NCBI GenBank assembly: GCA_029168955.1
Contig: JAPDOI010000066.1
Span: 879,001-943,000, forward strand
From: Aplectana chamaeleonis
Taxonomy: Eukaryota; Nematoda; Chromadorea; Rhabditida; Cosmocercidae
DNA length: 64,000 nt
Reading direction: 5' to 3'
Numbering within the stretch: the first letter of the stretch is position 1; each line of letters begins with the position of its first letter. The position numbers were made by a program, and so were the translations under genes. The notes below the pieces were generated by a model, which was given only the letters and a program-made list of their open reading frames with translations, made no database searches and was not told where the DNA came from. Below, one piece after another: positions 30,667-42,900 of the stretch.

Positions 30667-31590
30667 TCAACGAACAGTCTCCTAGCTCCAATCACCCAAT
30701 GATAAAATACCACAGATTCCCTAATATAGGAAAGAACAATTTCAACCAAGCGCCAGACCATTATTGAAATTTTCCTAGCACCGGGAGATCCCCAAACAAA
30801 CTCTTTAATAAAGGGCTGTTCAACAGAAATTCAGACCCAAAAACTAGGAAACAAAAACAGAAAAAGCGATCAACGCTGAACCTTTTGCTCGATTTTCTCA
30901 AAAAAAAACTACTTCTCCTGGGATCGCCTACCCTGAACCTTTCATAAGAAAATAATAGACTAGATACGAGCAATCGAACAACGCAACGATAATAAGCTTC
31001 TGCCGCTCAGATATCTGCAGATTTGAGTTTACCTACGAGAAAGACCGACCACTTTCAGATAATCACATAGACCAAAGAGAGAAATAAGAGAGAACTTGCA
31101 GCTTTTGAGGGGAGCAGAAGTGAACTGATCGATAAATCAGCCTGGCTATTGGGTGGAATCAATCAACCAACACAGCGCGTCAACACCATGCGACGAATGC
31201 GTGAGGATGCTGGAACGCTTCGGCGACTCCCATAAGCTGCTTGCACGGTGTTTCACAGTGCTAAGGCTGATTGCACAAAACCGAAGCTGGTTCGCAGCCT
31301 ACCGAGCCACGATTAGGGTGCTGGCGCGGGTTGAAGTGCCCAGTAAGCTGGTTAACAACACACAAGAAGCTGCTGGAACTCTACGAAGAACCCAAGTAAG
31401 GCTGCCTGCTCGGTGCTCCCTGGGTCGAGCACACTTAAAAAGCTCGCTTGCACCATACCAAGACGCGAATAAGTAGTTTGAACCGAACATAGTGTCTTTT
31501 AGCGTGCTAAAGGCGTGTTTTGAAAGTTCTGAGTACTTTCCTTCAAAACACTGCGCACGTAATTGCGGGCCCTTTGACATACATCTTTAA

Positions 31591-32138
31591 AGGCAGTGGA
31601 CACGATCAAATATGCTTGTCGTCTTTTTCTCTCCAAATCCTTTCCTGGGTTTCGAGTAGTAGGATGTATAAGAAAAAATCGCGAAAAAATCACTGTTTTG
31701 AGCCGAATTGGAAGCCTGTACTTTCTTGTCTTTTGATGGTGGACGAGCCCTCTCCACATCATCGGCATCGATGACCTCTTATATCAAGAACATCAGCTGG
31801 CTTGAAATTGAATTTCAATAAATGAACCTTCGGATTTGTGTACACATCTAGTCAAAAACATTGACTGAAGTGCTTGCATTCATTGTTCAACTGTTTTATT
31901 AGGCAAATTTGCATTTATTTCGTCCTCTGAATGTCGATGATTTTTGACCGCTCGGCATGAGACTGCGATCTGTTTCGTCATCGCTGTGCACGTGTGCACG
32001 AACTAGCTTCTTTGGGCCCTAGAAACTCTAATTGTAGACCGTTTTTCACCCCGCTACCTTCATAGTTTTTCAGCTGTTTTTGATCTAAGCTGATTTTTAT
32101 AGTTTTTTCGATAACGTTTTTCATCGTGACCACTGCCT
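31591..32138. mobile_element. TTAA MITE (family 2) in the second CR1
   Basis: TTAA at 31587-31590 and 32139-32142 flank ends AGGCAGTGGACACGAT / ATCGTGACCACTGCCT. Removing it joins ...LTYIF to NQSLMHAEVP in frame. The internal sequence GTGGACGAG.C.CTCCACAT.ATCGGCATCG recurs at 49960-50000, marking a degraded second copy there. Non-coding. Confidence 0.85.
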
Positions 32139-33480
32139 TTAACCAATCGCTGATGCATGCCGAGGTCCCTTTGCGATGGAAGCACAGCTTTGTCTCTCCA
32201 ATCCTCAAAAAGCCACCGTTAAAGAGATGGGAAAACTACAGACTGGTGAGCATAACGTCCAACCTTTGTCAACTTTTTGAGAGACTACTCAAATCTCATC
32301 TCGAATATCATCTTGAAAAGAATGCTGTAATCCTCCATGAGCAACATGGTTTCATCAAAAGAAGATCAGCAGAATCCAACCTGCACGGAAGTTTGAATGA
32401 CTGGACCCTGATGCTAGATGAAATGCGTAGTTGTGACATCATATGTTTTGACTTTCCGAAAGCATTTGATCGTGTAAGTCATGAAAAATTTATTCATGAA
32501 TTCAAATTATTAAAGTTCCACCCTACACTAGTCCGAAAAACTCGAATTTCCTTGAAAGTCGAACATTTCAAGTCTGACTTGGAAAAAGTTTCTCTGAAGC
32601 TTTCCCCATCTCGAGCGGCGTGCCACAGGGAAGTGTCTTGTCGCCACTTCTATTCATCGTTTACATAGCAGACCTTCCATCCCAAATACAGATGGATGAA
32701 ATTAAATGTAAAACCTATGCAGACGATGGTAAAATCTATCGAGAAATATATTCATTGGTGGACATTGCTCTGGTACAAGGTGCCATAGACGACAATGATA
32801 CTTTGGTGCAAAAAAAGGCAGTTAGGTTTATCGATAAAAAAGTGTACATATGAGAATTGGATCTTTTGAAAACTATAATGTTTACACTATCGACGGGTCA
32901 CCAATCGTTCGCGCTTACAAAGTGAAGGATCTCGGATTTACTTACAATGACAAACTTGATTTTCAGAACATTTGGCTACAATATCAAGAAACGCCCTGTC
33001 GAGAACATTTCAAGTTTTCAAAGGATAAGCTCTCCTTCTAGCCTACACCAACTACATTCGACCGCTAGTTGAGTCGGGAGCGTCCGTTCTCAATCCGTCT
33101 CAGAAGAAAGATATAGAGCTTCTAGAGAAAATACAAAATAATTTCTCTCGGAAGATCTTTATTAGGACTAGAATGGCGACTTACTTTACAACGCCTAGTG
33201 CGCAGAGGAGGAATGTTTGTCTTGGCATTCCTTCATTGGAAACCCGACGGGCAATGTTTGACGTATGCATTGTGCACAAGATTCTCAATGGTGCAATTAA
33301 AGTTAAAATGAACAGCTTTTTCTTCAGGCTTCCATCGATCACTCGTGGTAGGAGAAATAAGATAACCTTTTACAGGGCCAAAACCTCCTTGCGATCTAGA
33401 TTCTTTACAAACCGCGCAGGCTCGATATACTTGAAGCTCGCAAAATGCGAGACATCGCCGCTCACACTCAAACGTTTTAA

Positions 33481-33964
33481 AGGCAGTGTTCACGATAAAA
33501 ATGTGTTTCATTTTCCACTAGAAATGTGTTGTGGAGGGGCACACTGTAACGTTGACGTCGAAAGAACGCATGAAAATGAGCCAGGAAAAGCTCCAAAAGA
33601 GCCCGAATTTGCCATTTCAAGCGCAAGGCAAACCCCAAAAGCGCAACACACGCCCACCGACGTAAACAAATCAATGCCCGAAATCGTGAGATGAGCGATG
33701 ATTTCCGATCATTAGCCCCGTCCTTCCCTTCATTCTCAACTTCTCTCTTTACTCAGGTCAGCTCGCATACATCGGCTGCAAAAGACGGAAGTTACAAGCC
33801 TCGGACAACTCGTCCACCATGTTTCCTTAGCTCAGTTTTGAGGGACCATAACTCTGTTCCCAGAAGGTCTTGTACGATTTCAGAGACACCATTGGAATTA
33901 GCATGGGGCCGTTTTCAAGATAGGCGGGAAAACAGAACAACGATTTTCATCGTGAACACTACCT
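33481..33964. mobile_element. TTAA MITE (family 3) in the second CR1
   Basis: TTAA at 33477-33480 and 33965-33968 flank ends AGGCAGTGTTCACGAT / ATCGTGAACACTACCT. Its removal joins TLKRF to KRKLGAKLSKP and the CR1 stop codon in frame. The internal part shares a CGACGTAAACAA.TCAATG-like segment with the element at 58453-58898. Confidence 0.85.
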
Positions 33965-34151
33965 TTAAACGCAAACTCGGCGCCAAGTTATCGAAGCCGT
34001 AGTATGCCGTATACTTTTCCTCCTTTCCCACTCATGTCTCGGAAATCATCATCTATCATTACAACTATTCGTATGGCTCTTATTGTACTCTTTTTTTAGT
34101 CTTATTTATGTGTGTTTGTATGTATATTTATGTGTATATGACGTTTGTCCT

Positions 34152-34570
34152 AAAGGCACAGTACACCCTCAGATATGAGTTCTGAGATTTTCATGTAATT
34201 GTGTGGAAGACCTCTCCTGTATAACACGTGCCAAATGCCAGATTTCAATTCCTTCAAATAAGCGAGATATAAGCGACCACCGCGGGCCTGACCCCCTTCG
34301 CTCACCACCAAAGGCCCGACCCCCTCACAGATTTTCAATCTTGATAGCGGCTCGATGGATGGATGAATTCCAACAAGTCGTCGTTCTTCTGTCAATTACC
34401 GGACTGTCTCTTTATCCTGGCTTTCTCTCGATTGCGAATGAAGAGAAATACAGACCTGAGAAAACTCGTCCACCAATTTTCACCCTTAAAATCTAGGCAT
34501 TTTTGATGAGCCATAACTCTGTTCAAAGGGAGTCTTGGACGATTTTAGAGATACCACTGTGAAAATCAAA
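34152..34570. mobile_element. TTAA MITE (family 4), truncated copy
   Basis: The left end CTAAAGGCACAGTACACCCT and the interior are the reverse complement of 60700-61118, including the GGCCTGACCCCCTTCGCTCACC block. The far end is missing beyond about 34570. Confidence 0.7.
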
Positions 34571-35337
34571 TGGAAAATCAAAATTTTCATCCCATGTCTT
34601 GTCCAAAGATGACCGGATGACGAAGAGTAGATTAACTATAAGCCAAAGCCTCAATATACCGGTTAAACGGACAGTAGATAACGGATAATCCGCTCATACC
34701 TGATGCTCATATGGCCGCGAATAAAGCAGGCATTACCTTCGATTTTTTGGCCAAATATGACGAAGATTTCGACAAACGGCGAAAAAAGTTCCAAAAACCC
34801 ACGGCGAGTGAGAAAGGGCAATCGCCGAACATCCTTTCTTGGCACGCGCCGGTGATAGGTTAGCGGTGAGAATGGTCGGAGAATTTCCTTCTTGCAAGAG
34901 GTCTAAAAGAGAGCCGGTAGCCCCTATGCCACAATGTGGCATATGATTAGGTACGCTCTAAGGCGAGGGGGAATTGACTATCGGTTATATGATTTTGCCC
35001 CAGTTAGCTGCGTCGGGGCTTCTTAAAAATATCCCACTGAGCTTATAATCTGTGAGAACCCACAAGCAAAACCTATCATGTTTGCCCTTTGAGAGTACAG
35101 CACAGCAGGATGTCGTGTTGAACGCAAGGCTATCGATGGAATAATGCAAATTTGTGAATGGAGTCTCTGGAACCGCCACCACCCACCGGCGTTCATACTT
35201 CTCAGCGCAAGCGCGTGAAGCTCGCTCCGCCATATCGGCTTTATCACCTGAGACGGCAAACGCTACTGAATGTGCGCGCGCACTTTTCCGTAAAACGCGC
35301 ACAAATGAGGGCGTGTCGAGTGATAGAGTTCCCTAAA
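34571..35337. other. No recognised gene
   Basis: Several short overlapping open frames on both strands (for example 34985-35302 minus). No domain, no clear splice sites and no repeat partner in the window. Confidence 0.35.
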
Positions 35338-35341
35338 TTGA

Positions 35342-35824
35342 AGGCAGTGTTCACGATAACCTTCGAATTTGAGATTAATCGCTAAATCTATTGTTTGGCT
35401 CCCGGGTAGAACTGAACTAGCGAAGAAACCGAGAAAAACGCAGCAGAAGTACACGAAGTCATCGAGTATCACCCCGCTCTTAAGTATCACAGGAACTGTT
35501 TGCTGTGACAATGAAATCGTTTGTTGACCCGTCTTCTGCAATTCTCTATTTTGTGTTGCTCCGTTCTCTCCTTCGGACCCTAACTAATACTGTTTTGCCT
35601 AAAATATTCTTCCATTTTGGGTTAGCCCCATTTTTCACCGGTGACAACCACCGTGAACGTTGTCATACAACCGGACAACTAGTTCAGTTCAGAGAATATT
35701 ATCTTTGAAATAAGACGATTCAGTGCGCTTCTCGCCGTTTCTTCGTAATTTTGCTAACACTTGGTGGCCATCGCATTGTCTTGAGTGGAAAACTCGGGGA
35801 CGAAAATCATCGTGAACACTGCCT
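35342..35824. mobile_element. TTAA MITE (family 1), second copy
   Basis: Same family as 6170-6647, same length and order. Ends AGGCAGTGTTCACGAT / ATCGTGAACACTGCCT. The flanks are TTGA and TCAA, best read as a mutated TTAA duplication. Non-coding. Confidence 0.8.
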
Positions 35825-35828
35825 TCAA

Positions 35829-36987
35829 AGCGCGGGTCTATAGTTGACGAATCCGGCCTCGGCTACCGGCAATGACTACCGATCGCTCCTCCCCAACCTC
35901 TGCTGTTTAGACACATTACGACCACCACCGTATCTGACCCCGTACCAGATTTAGCCCACACGGCGCAGTTATGGCCAACTTCTTTCCTTTGTGCCATGGT
36001 GTCGCAGCTGAAGCATGCATAGAATCTACTACCTACTATCTAGACGGGCGTGACACGCGTAGTCGCTGTTAGTACTCAAACTCAACCTCAGCACGTGATA
36101 CTCTACTCGCGTGTTGTTTCAGAGTATGAAAAGTCCGTAACCGTGAGGGGAAGGAGGTGAGCACTCACCACCACCGATATTGAGCACCTCATTTTTCACA
36201 CGGGATTGAAACTGTGAGTGTATTGGGTTTCTGTGGTTTGTATGTTCAGCTAGTCGGCTGACCTCACCATACACCGTATTTCCTCTAATATAAGTACACC
36301 TCTATTTGAAGTCTACTTCTTATAGAGGTAGACCAAAAAAGAGAGGGCTGAGTAGTAGTACACCCTCTTTTCGAGGTACACCCCTATTAGAAGTACATTT
36401 CAAAATGAGATAAGGAATGAAGATTTAGATTCTAAAAGTGTTACGGCTTAGAACTTTCCAAAGAGAAAATACGGTAACTCCCATCATTTCAGTTTTACTT
36501 TTCACTCAACCCAATCCACAGCATGCCACTGACTCAGTCCGCAAGCGATGGCGAGCGACCGAACAAGCGATGAGTGTTAAACTCATTGCCTCTTTTAACG
36601 TCAACCACGTTTTCGAGGTCCCTACTGAGTTATCTGCCTCCGTCGGGGCATCTGGGCCTCCAAATGCCTTCTGCGCAATCTGAGTAGATCAGGAGCCTGA
36701 ATGAACGCTTTTCAACCCTTCTTCCGCAAAGCCTCTTCTTCCGCTCATAAGATATTATTACACTAAATTCCAAATATTTATGGATCCAATAGAACCAGCA
36801 ACTATACACAATCATTCAATGTAATGCAATCTTTCACAGTAGGATAAACTGTGAAAAACCCTATAGTGTTAATGATTCACTCCTATAAAATATATGTACA
36901 ATATATACTATTTAACGAGTCGCTGAAACGGACTTCCTTGAAATATGTACAATTATGTAAAACTAGAGATTAGACTATTCCTTTGCT
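35829..36987. other. Region downstream of the lectin gene; no gene recognised
   Basis: 36285-36415 has several TAAGTACACC / GTACACCCTC motifs in both orientations, resembling a small inverted-repeat element. No AATAAA was found on the minus strand close after the lectin stop codon. The rest is featureless. Confidence 0.35.
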
Positions 36988-39900
36988 TCACATGTGAAGC
37001 GTCGAGTTCTTCTCACAGACCGAGTGGAACAGCGAAGAGCAGGGATAGAAGTAGACGTAAGTGCTCGAAAGGGCGTCGATGTTGTAGTAGCCCACACATG
37101 TCGCCGCCGCGGACCAGCCATTCGCAGCAGAGGTGAACGGATTGATCAACCATTTCCTGAAATTGGCCTTCAAGCTCTTATAGTCTTCAGGCAACGAACT
37201 TCATGGGAAACCTACAATTGTGAGGGGTCCATTCCTCCGTATCCTGCCCATGATGGTTTACCTAGGTCGTCCGTGGCGACGGCACATCTGAACGGCGACC
37301 TGAAACCGCTCATTCAGCTTCCGAGCTCTTCTCTGTGGTTTTGATTTTTGGCTCTTACGGGGCATAGGCTCCATTCGTTTGCCACTTCGGGTACGTGTCA
37401 GTTTCTCCTTGTCCAAGTCCAATCCAGCTCCAATAGTACAGTGGGGTCTCCTTCATCACTTCGTTCTGAAAATCCTTTCGTACAGTACATGAAACAATTT
37501 AATCTCTGAAGTTAAGGAGACGTACGAATTCATCAAGAGAGTCTGCAACGAATAGCGTAGCACCCTTCTCATTGCAGGACCTCTCCGCTTTGGCCAGATC
37601 CATTTTCTCCGCCTCTAGGTAGTAGCACGACTGCTGATACCGAACCCATCCGTCGGGGCAAACCAGTGGACCCTGCAAGACAAATCTGCGACTCAACTAT
37701 CCCCAATTCGGGAGGCCGCATACCTCAATGACATTCGGGAGGGGATTTTCCAAGATCTGATCGCTGACAATAGGTTGGCGGGCACCGCAGCCACTGATTC
37801 GACCCTCACAGCCGCAACAGCCGGCACAGCAGCATCGTCCTGAAATGATCAAAATCGAGGACTTATGGCGCCCTTTCTCCACAGATGTATATATAATACA
37901 TGTACAAGTATTTCTTCTTCTTTGGTGTGGTACCAAAATCCATAAATTGACTTTTTTTAGAGGTATTAAAACTGGGCTCGTTAAATACTGCAATGCAGTT
38001 TTCCTTCTTGCCTGCGTGGTTGCTCTGGCACCCAACGCCGTCCCTCAAAACCTTCAAGCATGTGATGATGACTACAATTTTTCAGGGTAAATTATCGACA
38101 AACACTTGGACATTCTATTCACGTTGGGTGCGACATGGAAATTGTACTCTTCATACAAAGGTGTACTTTGGTGGCGCTTGCTCCTCTCCTTCCGTCCAAG
38201 CGCTACCCGGCAACATCTCGGGGGACAAAGGGATCTCTACCAAATTGACAGCGGGAGGCATAAGCCACATTCACGCATTTGTTTGCCGTCCGACGTTCGG
38301 CAATGCTATGCGAAGACGCGCGAGGTGCTCACCAGGGTCCGGCCGTATGCTATTCTGTCCCCTCGTGTCACCGAAGGGGAGGGAAACGCTCCTGATTGGT
38401 TCTAAAATGTCCAATTATGTTCAGAGAGAATCTATATCTCTGCCTGGGGAAGAATAGCATGCGGCCTAAGGCCGATGATGGAGCTGTTGATTATATCGAT
38501 CACTCCAGGACCAATAGAGAAGTTTCGCACCCACGTCCGACGGGTATCTCAGATAAAAACAGCACACTTCCCGCCGGCCAAGTCCGGCTAGTCGACTTCG
38601 CGCGGCTCCAATTTTGTGAGCGTGGTACAGCGCCCCACTTCCCGCGGAGAGAGAGGTTTTACCGTCTTCCCGCGGAGTGTCGGCTGCCAGTCGGCTATTC
38701 CTGGGGGTCATCGAACACTCACTCACTCACCGATTCCCACTTTGATATAGTCATTGCACCACCCACTAGAGTGGAGCCAATGAACGATCGCTGAGCAGAG
38801 AACGCTGTGTTGAGACTCTTTCCAAAACCCGCGCTGTGTGCGACGCTGGCCTTGGGCAGGTGAACCACTGTCCGTTAATGGCATCTGCGAATGGGAAAAC
38901 TGCAAGAACCAGTGAGTGTAGGAAGCTTCCCCGTAGAAGCTCACTCCTTACTAGTCAAGAGCAGTCCAAGATGAAGTCCCCAGAAGCGGATTTTTGAAAT
39001 TTGGTTTTAACAGACCTTTACTTAGAGGGTGATTTTTAAATGTGCCGCGAACTGCTTTAGAACTGTCTTCTGTCAGTCATGAGATTAGCCGTAAGGCGGT
39101 GGCAGAAGGGCCGCAGAGTGCTTGTTCACTGAGCACGGGCAGTCAACGAAACGGCTCTGCCGACTGCCCCCTACCGATCTATTGGCCTTGCGCGGGAGGG
39201 GTTACGGGACGTCGGCTAGTGGTACCGCGGGAAGTGTGATGTCTCTATCTGAGATAATCCAGCTTCGCATCCCTGTCCTACAATCTTGGTCTAGACTCGT
39301 ATAGTCTACAGCAATGGAAGTAGGACCTGGTGAGGTTGCGGATTCTTATTAACATACTGTAGCCTGATGGTGTTATTACTCATTCTTTCGAAACAACTAA
39401 AATCGGTCGGTGAGTTTCGGCTTCCGCTCTCACACTTTCACCTTTTTTCATTGCTTCCACAGTTGTAGTCGTATCGGTGAGCACACAGACTCACCGATCT
39501 ATCAAAGCTGTTCCGGAAAAATGAGTGATACCACTAACAAACTACCGTATGTGAGGACGAGTCCGCAATCTCACCAGGTCCTACTAACATTGCTGTAGAC
39601 TATAATTCCACCAGTGCTCACATTCGGGAAACTAAAAACCGATTGAACCTATGGACCTATATAGCCATTTTCATTTCCCACCGGCATTAGCAATATCACA
39701 AATGCGGCTGCCAAATCCTATCAACACACTGATTTAGAGACAAACGAATCTCATACCAAATCGGGAAAGAAAGACTGAGGTGCAAAACTAGATGCCGGGT
39801 CACTCAGAATTCAAGTGAGAAATGAACGATACTGCGTTCAGAAATCGATCTAATTTCATGGAATTTTCAGGTATTTACGAGTGATGACGCCCAACTACTT

Positions 39901-42900
39901 TTGCACCATGATTGAGAGAAAAATAGATTTTTGAGATCTAGTTTTCTGGTTTTGCCCAGACAAATGCCTCACATTTTCTTCTTGAAGGCTCTGTTAGTCA
40001 GGCGGACTAGGACGGTTTTTCTGCTAACTTTCATGGGTGCCTCACCGACATCAACGGCAATCCATACATTCTTTGTCCAAGGGTTCGAGAGTGTGCTACA
40101 GTACCGCGCATGTTTTTTTGCAAAGAAAGCGTTTTGCTGTTTTGCGCTCACAACGCGCCGCATCGCCACAGCTTGCCTCAAAACGGTCCAATTTCAATTC
40201 GAAGTCATTTATGAACTACTTTTATTGAGTCGTATGTGATACTGTTACAAAATAATAGATTCAACTCCAGAATTCTATCGAAAATCGCATATTTGCGCCA
40301 CAGAATTCCTCATTCGCAACTGAGACTGTCATGATTGCCGAAATGTGTGATGTTTTGACCTGTGGTCGATGTGAATTATAGGAGACCCATTTTTCAACAA
40401 AATATCAAGTTGAAAGACTTTCTGCTCGTACCATTGCATTCGCCTCCCTCAGAGTTACACGAAAACTACCTGAAAAACTCATTCCGTCGTTTCTGAAGTG
40501 AGTTACGGCGATGCGGCGCTTTGTGAGCTCTAAAAACGCCCCAAAACGTTTTTTTGCAAAAAAATTGCGCGGTACTTGTCGCGGTCTGCACCGTCTACGT
40601 ATCATCCTCCTAATATTTGAAATGGTGCTAGTTCTCGAGGGGGATGATATTTTGATATGGGCCCATAAATAAATCAGCATAACAGTTGGCCGACCGCAGC
40701 CGGACGCAGTGGGTGTAATCTCCCCCATTCCCATCTCAGCGGAGTACCTTCATATCACTATCACAAAAAGAAAGCGGCTTTTTTTTGAGAATAAATGGAG
40801 TGGTGGAGCTCAAAGGGAGTGGGCGCGGCTAGATCGGAACGTTTAGGTTGTTTGAAGTCCCAAAGGGCCCTTATGGGCTTGTTCAAATTCGGTTTTTACA
40901 TGAATGGTGGACTGAATCCTTGAACTTCCGATCTACGGTGAAAAATAAGAATTCTACCGTTATCTTGCACACTGTCTAAATAAGCACGGAAAACCGTTTC
41001 AGTGAAAATGATCAAAAAGCGTTCTGCTGGCAGGTGAAAATGGGAGTACGGGGCGGGGTTATTCCCTTGGTCGGTCAATCGGCAACGTCGAAAGTGGGTG
41101 GAGAATCCACCGCCTATTTGCTGACCACTCCGTACCACCATCCCCCTTACACCTGGGAATGGAGGGTACCTTCTAGACTGGTTTGCAAAAGGTCAACCTC
41201 TGCCAACTCGTAGCAACTCAATTCCTCTTGCAGTAAAGAAGTTTTGCAAGGAAACCCAACACCTCGCATGACGATGCGTGTATGGTCCCAGTTTCAATCA
41301 GTTCATTCTCTGCCAACGCGTAGCTAGATGCCTCCGAGGGCGCGGCCTGTAACGTCGCCCCATTCCATGTAGCGAGTATACACAGGTTTTAGTTACGATA
41401 GCTAAAACCCTCATATTCTTGTGTCGACTATACAAGGATGCAAATTCTTCTCGTATTCTACGTAAAAACGAAGGCTAAATTGGGACCATTGCTCTCTCTG
41501 ACGCTAAACCCGTATATTCTCGCTATAATTTTGTAGCGAGAATCTACGGATTTCGCGACAGCCTGTGTTGAAATGCAATCTTAAACCCGCGCTGGCTACG
41601 CGGAACGCAGGGATGCCGTTTGAACAGTGTTGGCCCAGTCAAACCACAAATAACTTGACACTGTGGGTGGTCGTGGAGGGTGACCCCGTGTCGCTCTCTG
41701 GAAGACCTTGCTAGGGATAATTTTAGCCGCTGTGGTGCTGCAGGCCGTGGGGAAGAAACGGCGATGCTGTCGATCTCAGCTGGGATCGCCTTTCTAATAC
41801 GGATCAGGACTGGGTGGGTCGATCGACCGAGTGCTGTAACGAGAATTTGCGTAGAATATGCGGGTGCTGTAACGAGAATTTGCGTAGAATATGCGGGTGC
41901 CGTAGCGAGAATTTACGTAGAATATGCGGGCGCTGTAGCTAAAATTCCACCAACTGAGGCTAAACGTTCCGTAATCTACGTAAAATCTCGGGTCCAAATA
42001 AGACTAGATGCCTCCGAAACCCTGGGCATCTCCGACTTCCGTGTGAGGCATCTAGATACGCGCTGGCAGAGACATCTACCGAATGAGTTACGCCTCGACG
42101 CAAGCAGACTCAAATTCATTTTCTGAGCCCATCCTCTACCTTTCTGGAACGTGTCGACCGCGTAGGATTCAGTCGAGCGTCCAGCACTGACGGCTGCCTC
42201 ATTGTTCGCCGATCTGACAATTGGTCAGCTTGGCTCAGCCTGAGTTCCAACCGATCGGTGAGAATTTAGAACACGAGTTCAGGACAAAAGCTTATTCACA
42301 GGTCTAATTTTGGCCTAAAAGATCAATAGCGGCAGAATGTTCATCAGCCGATCGACTAATGCCGACGGGGTCCTTAATAGCACTCCCCGATTACGATAAC
42401 TCCTAAGCCTTCGACAGAAATATTGAGCGAAACCCCAGTCAATAAGTTTCCCGAGAACACCTAACCTCAGATTCTCGGAATCCTGCGTTAGTTTTGAGGT
42501 GAAGGCACCAAAACGATGACCTACTAGGTGGTTCAGTTGTGGTTGGAGGCTCCGTGGTAGTAGTGGTTGTGGTCGTAGTGGTGGTCGTGGTAGTTGTGGT
42601 GGTGGGATCTTCGTAGACCTCACAACAGCAGCAGCATCCGCAGCATCCACATGGACCTTCTAAAAATTAAGCCGTGATTACATGTAATGGCTCGAAAACT
42701 GCGATCGAAACACACGCGTTGTGGTAGTTGTTGGTTCTTCTGTGGTTGTAGTGGTGGTAGTTGTCGTGGTCGTGGTAGTAGTAGTGGGGTCCTCGAAAAC
42801 TTCAGTACAACAGCAACAGCATGGAGAAGCAGGAGGAGCGAACACTGGAGCTGAAGTGGTCGTAGTTGGCTCTTCCGGACATGGACACTTGCATCCAGCA

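Larger units (their letters stand above)
26136..31531. mobile_element. 5.4-kb terminal-inverted-repeat element of unknown superfamily, inserted in the second CR1
   Basis: AGT at 26133-26135 and 31532-31534 flank ends that match as imperfect 30-bp inverted repeats (left CAGAACTCTTGAAACA, right end reverse complement CAGAACTTTCAAAACA; about 23 of 30 agree, both closing in CACGC). Joining 26135 to 31535 restores the CR1 codons for DNAPFSTFLQNTAHVIAGPL, so the boundaries are well supported. Inside are two different 21-bp tandem arrays, an interrupted MITE (27310-27580 plus 30545-30666), and uncharacterised open frames (26657-27019 plus strand, 31153-31476 plus strand). No transposase was recognised. 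A 3-bp duplication fits PIF/Harbinger or CACTA-like mechanisms, but the ends match neither clearly. Confidence 0.65.
25740..34150 (+). pseudogene. Second CR1-type LINE, split by three DNA transposons
   Basis: Host segments are about 25740-26135, 31532-31590, 32139-33480 and 33965 to about 34150. Residues in order: RLSTSYRIVNLEKGQRIVF, FTPTQVYEAILKCPKSYS, then LTYIFNQSLMHAEVPLRWK, SPILKKPP, NYRLVSITS, DFPKAFDRVSHEKF (motif A), VPQGSVLSPLLFIVYIADLP (motif B), YADDGKIY with the catalytic pair, and the C-terminal RRNVCLGIPSLETRRAMFDV ending TLKRFKRKLGAKLSKP at the stop near 34002. At each of the three insertion points, removing the insert and one target duplication gives an open, family-consistent frame. 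Other frameshifts show the copy is old. This subfamily differs from the CR1-PHD element. Confidence 0.8.

Noticed and set aside
37993..38090. Signal-peptide-like plus-strand segment inside lectin intron 3
   Set aside because: The hydrophobic frame has no in-frame ATG, and the available ATG is in another frame. It is kept only as a low-confidence note.
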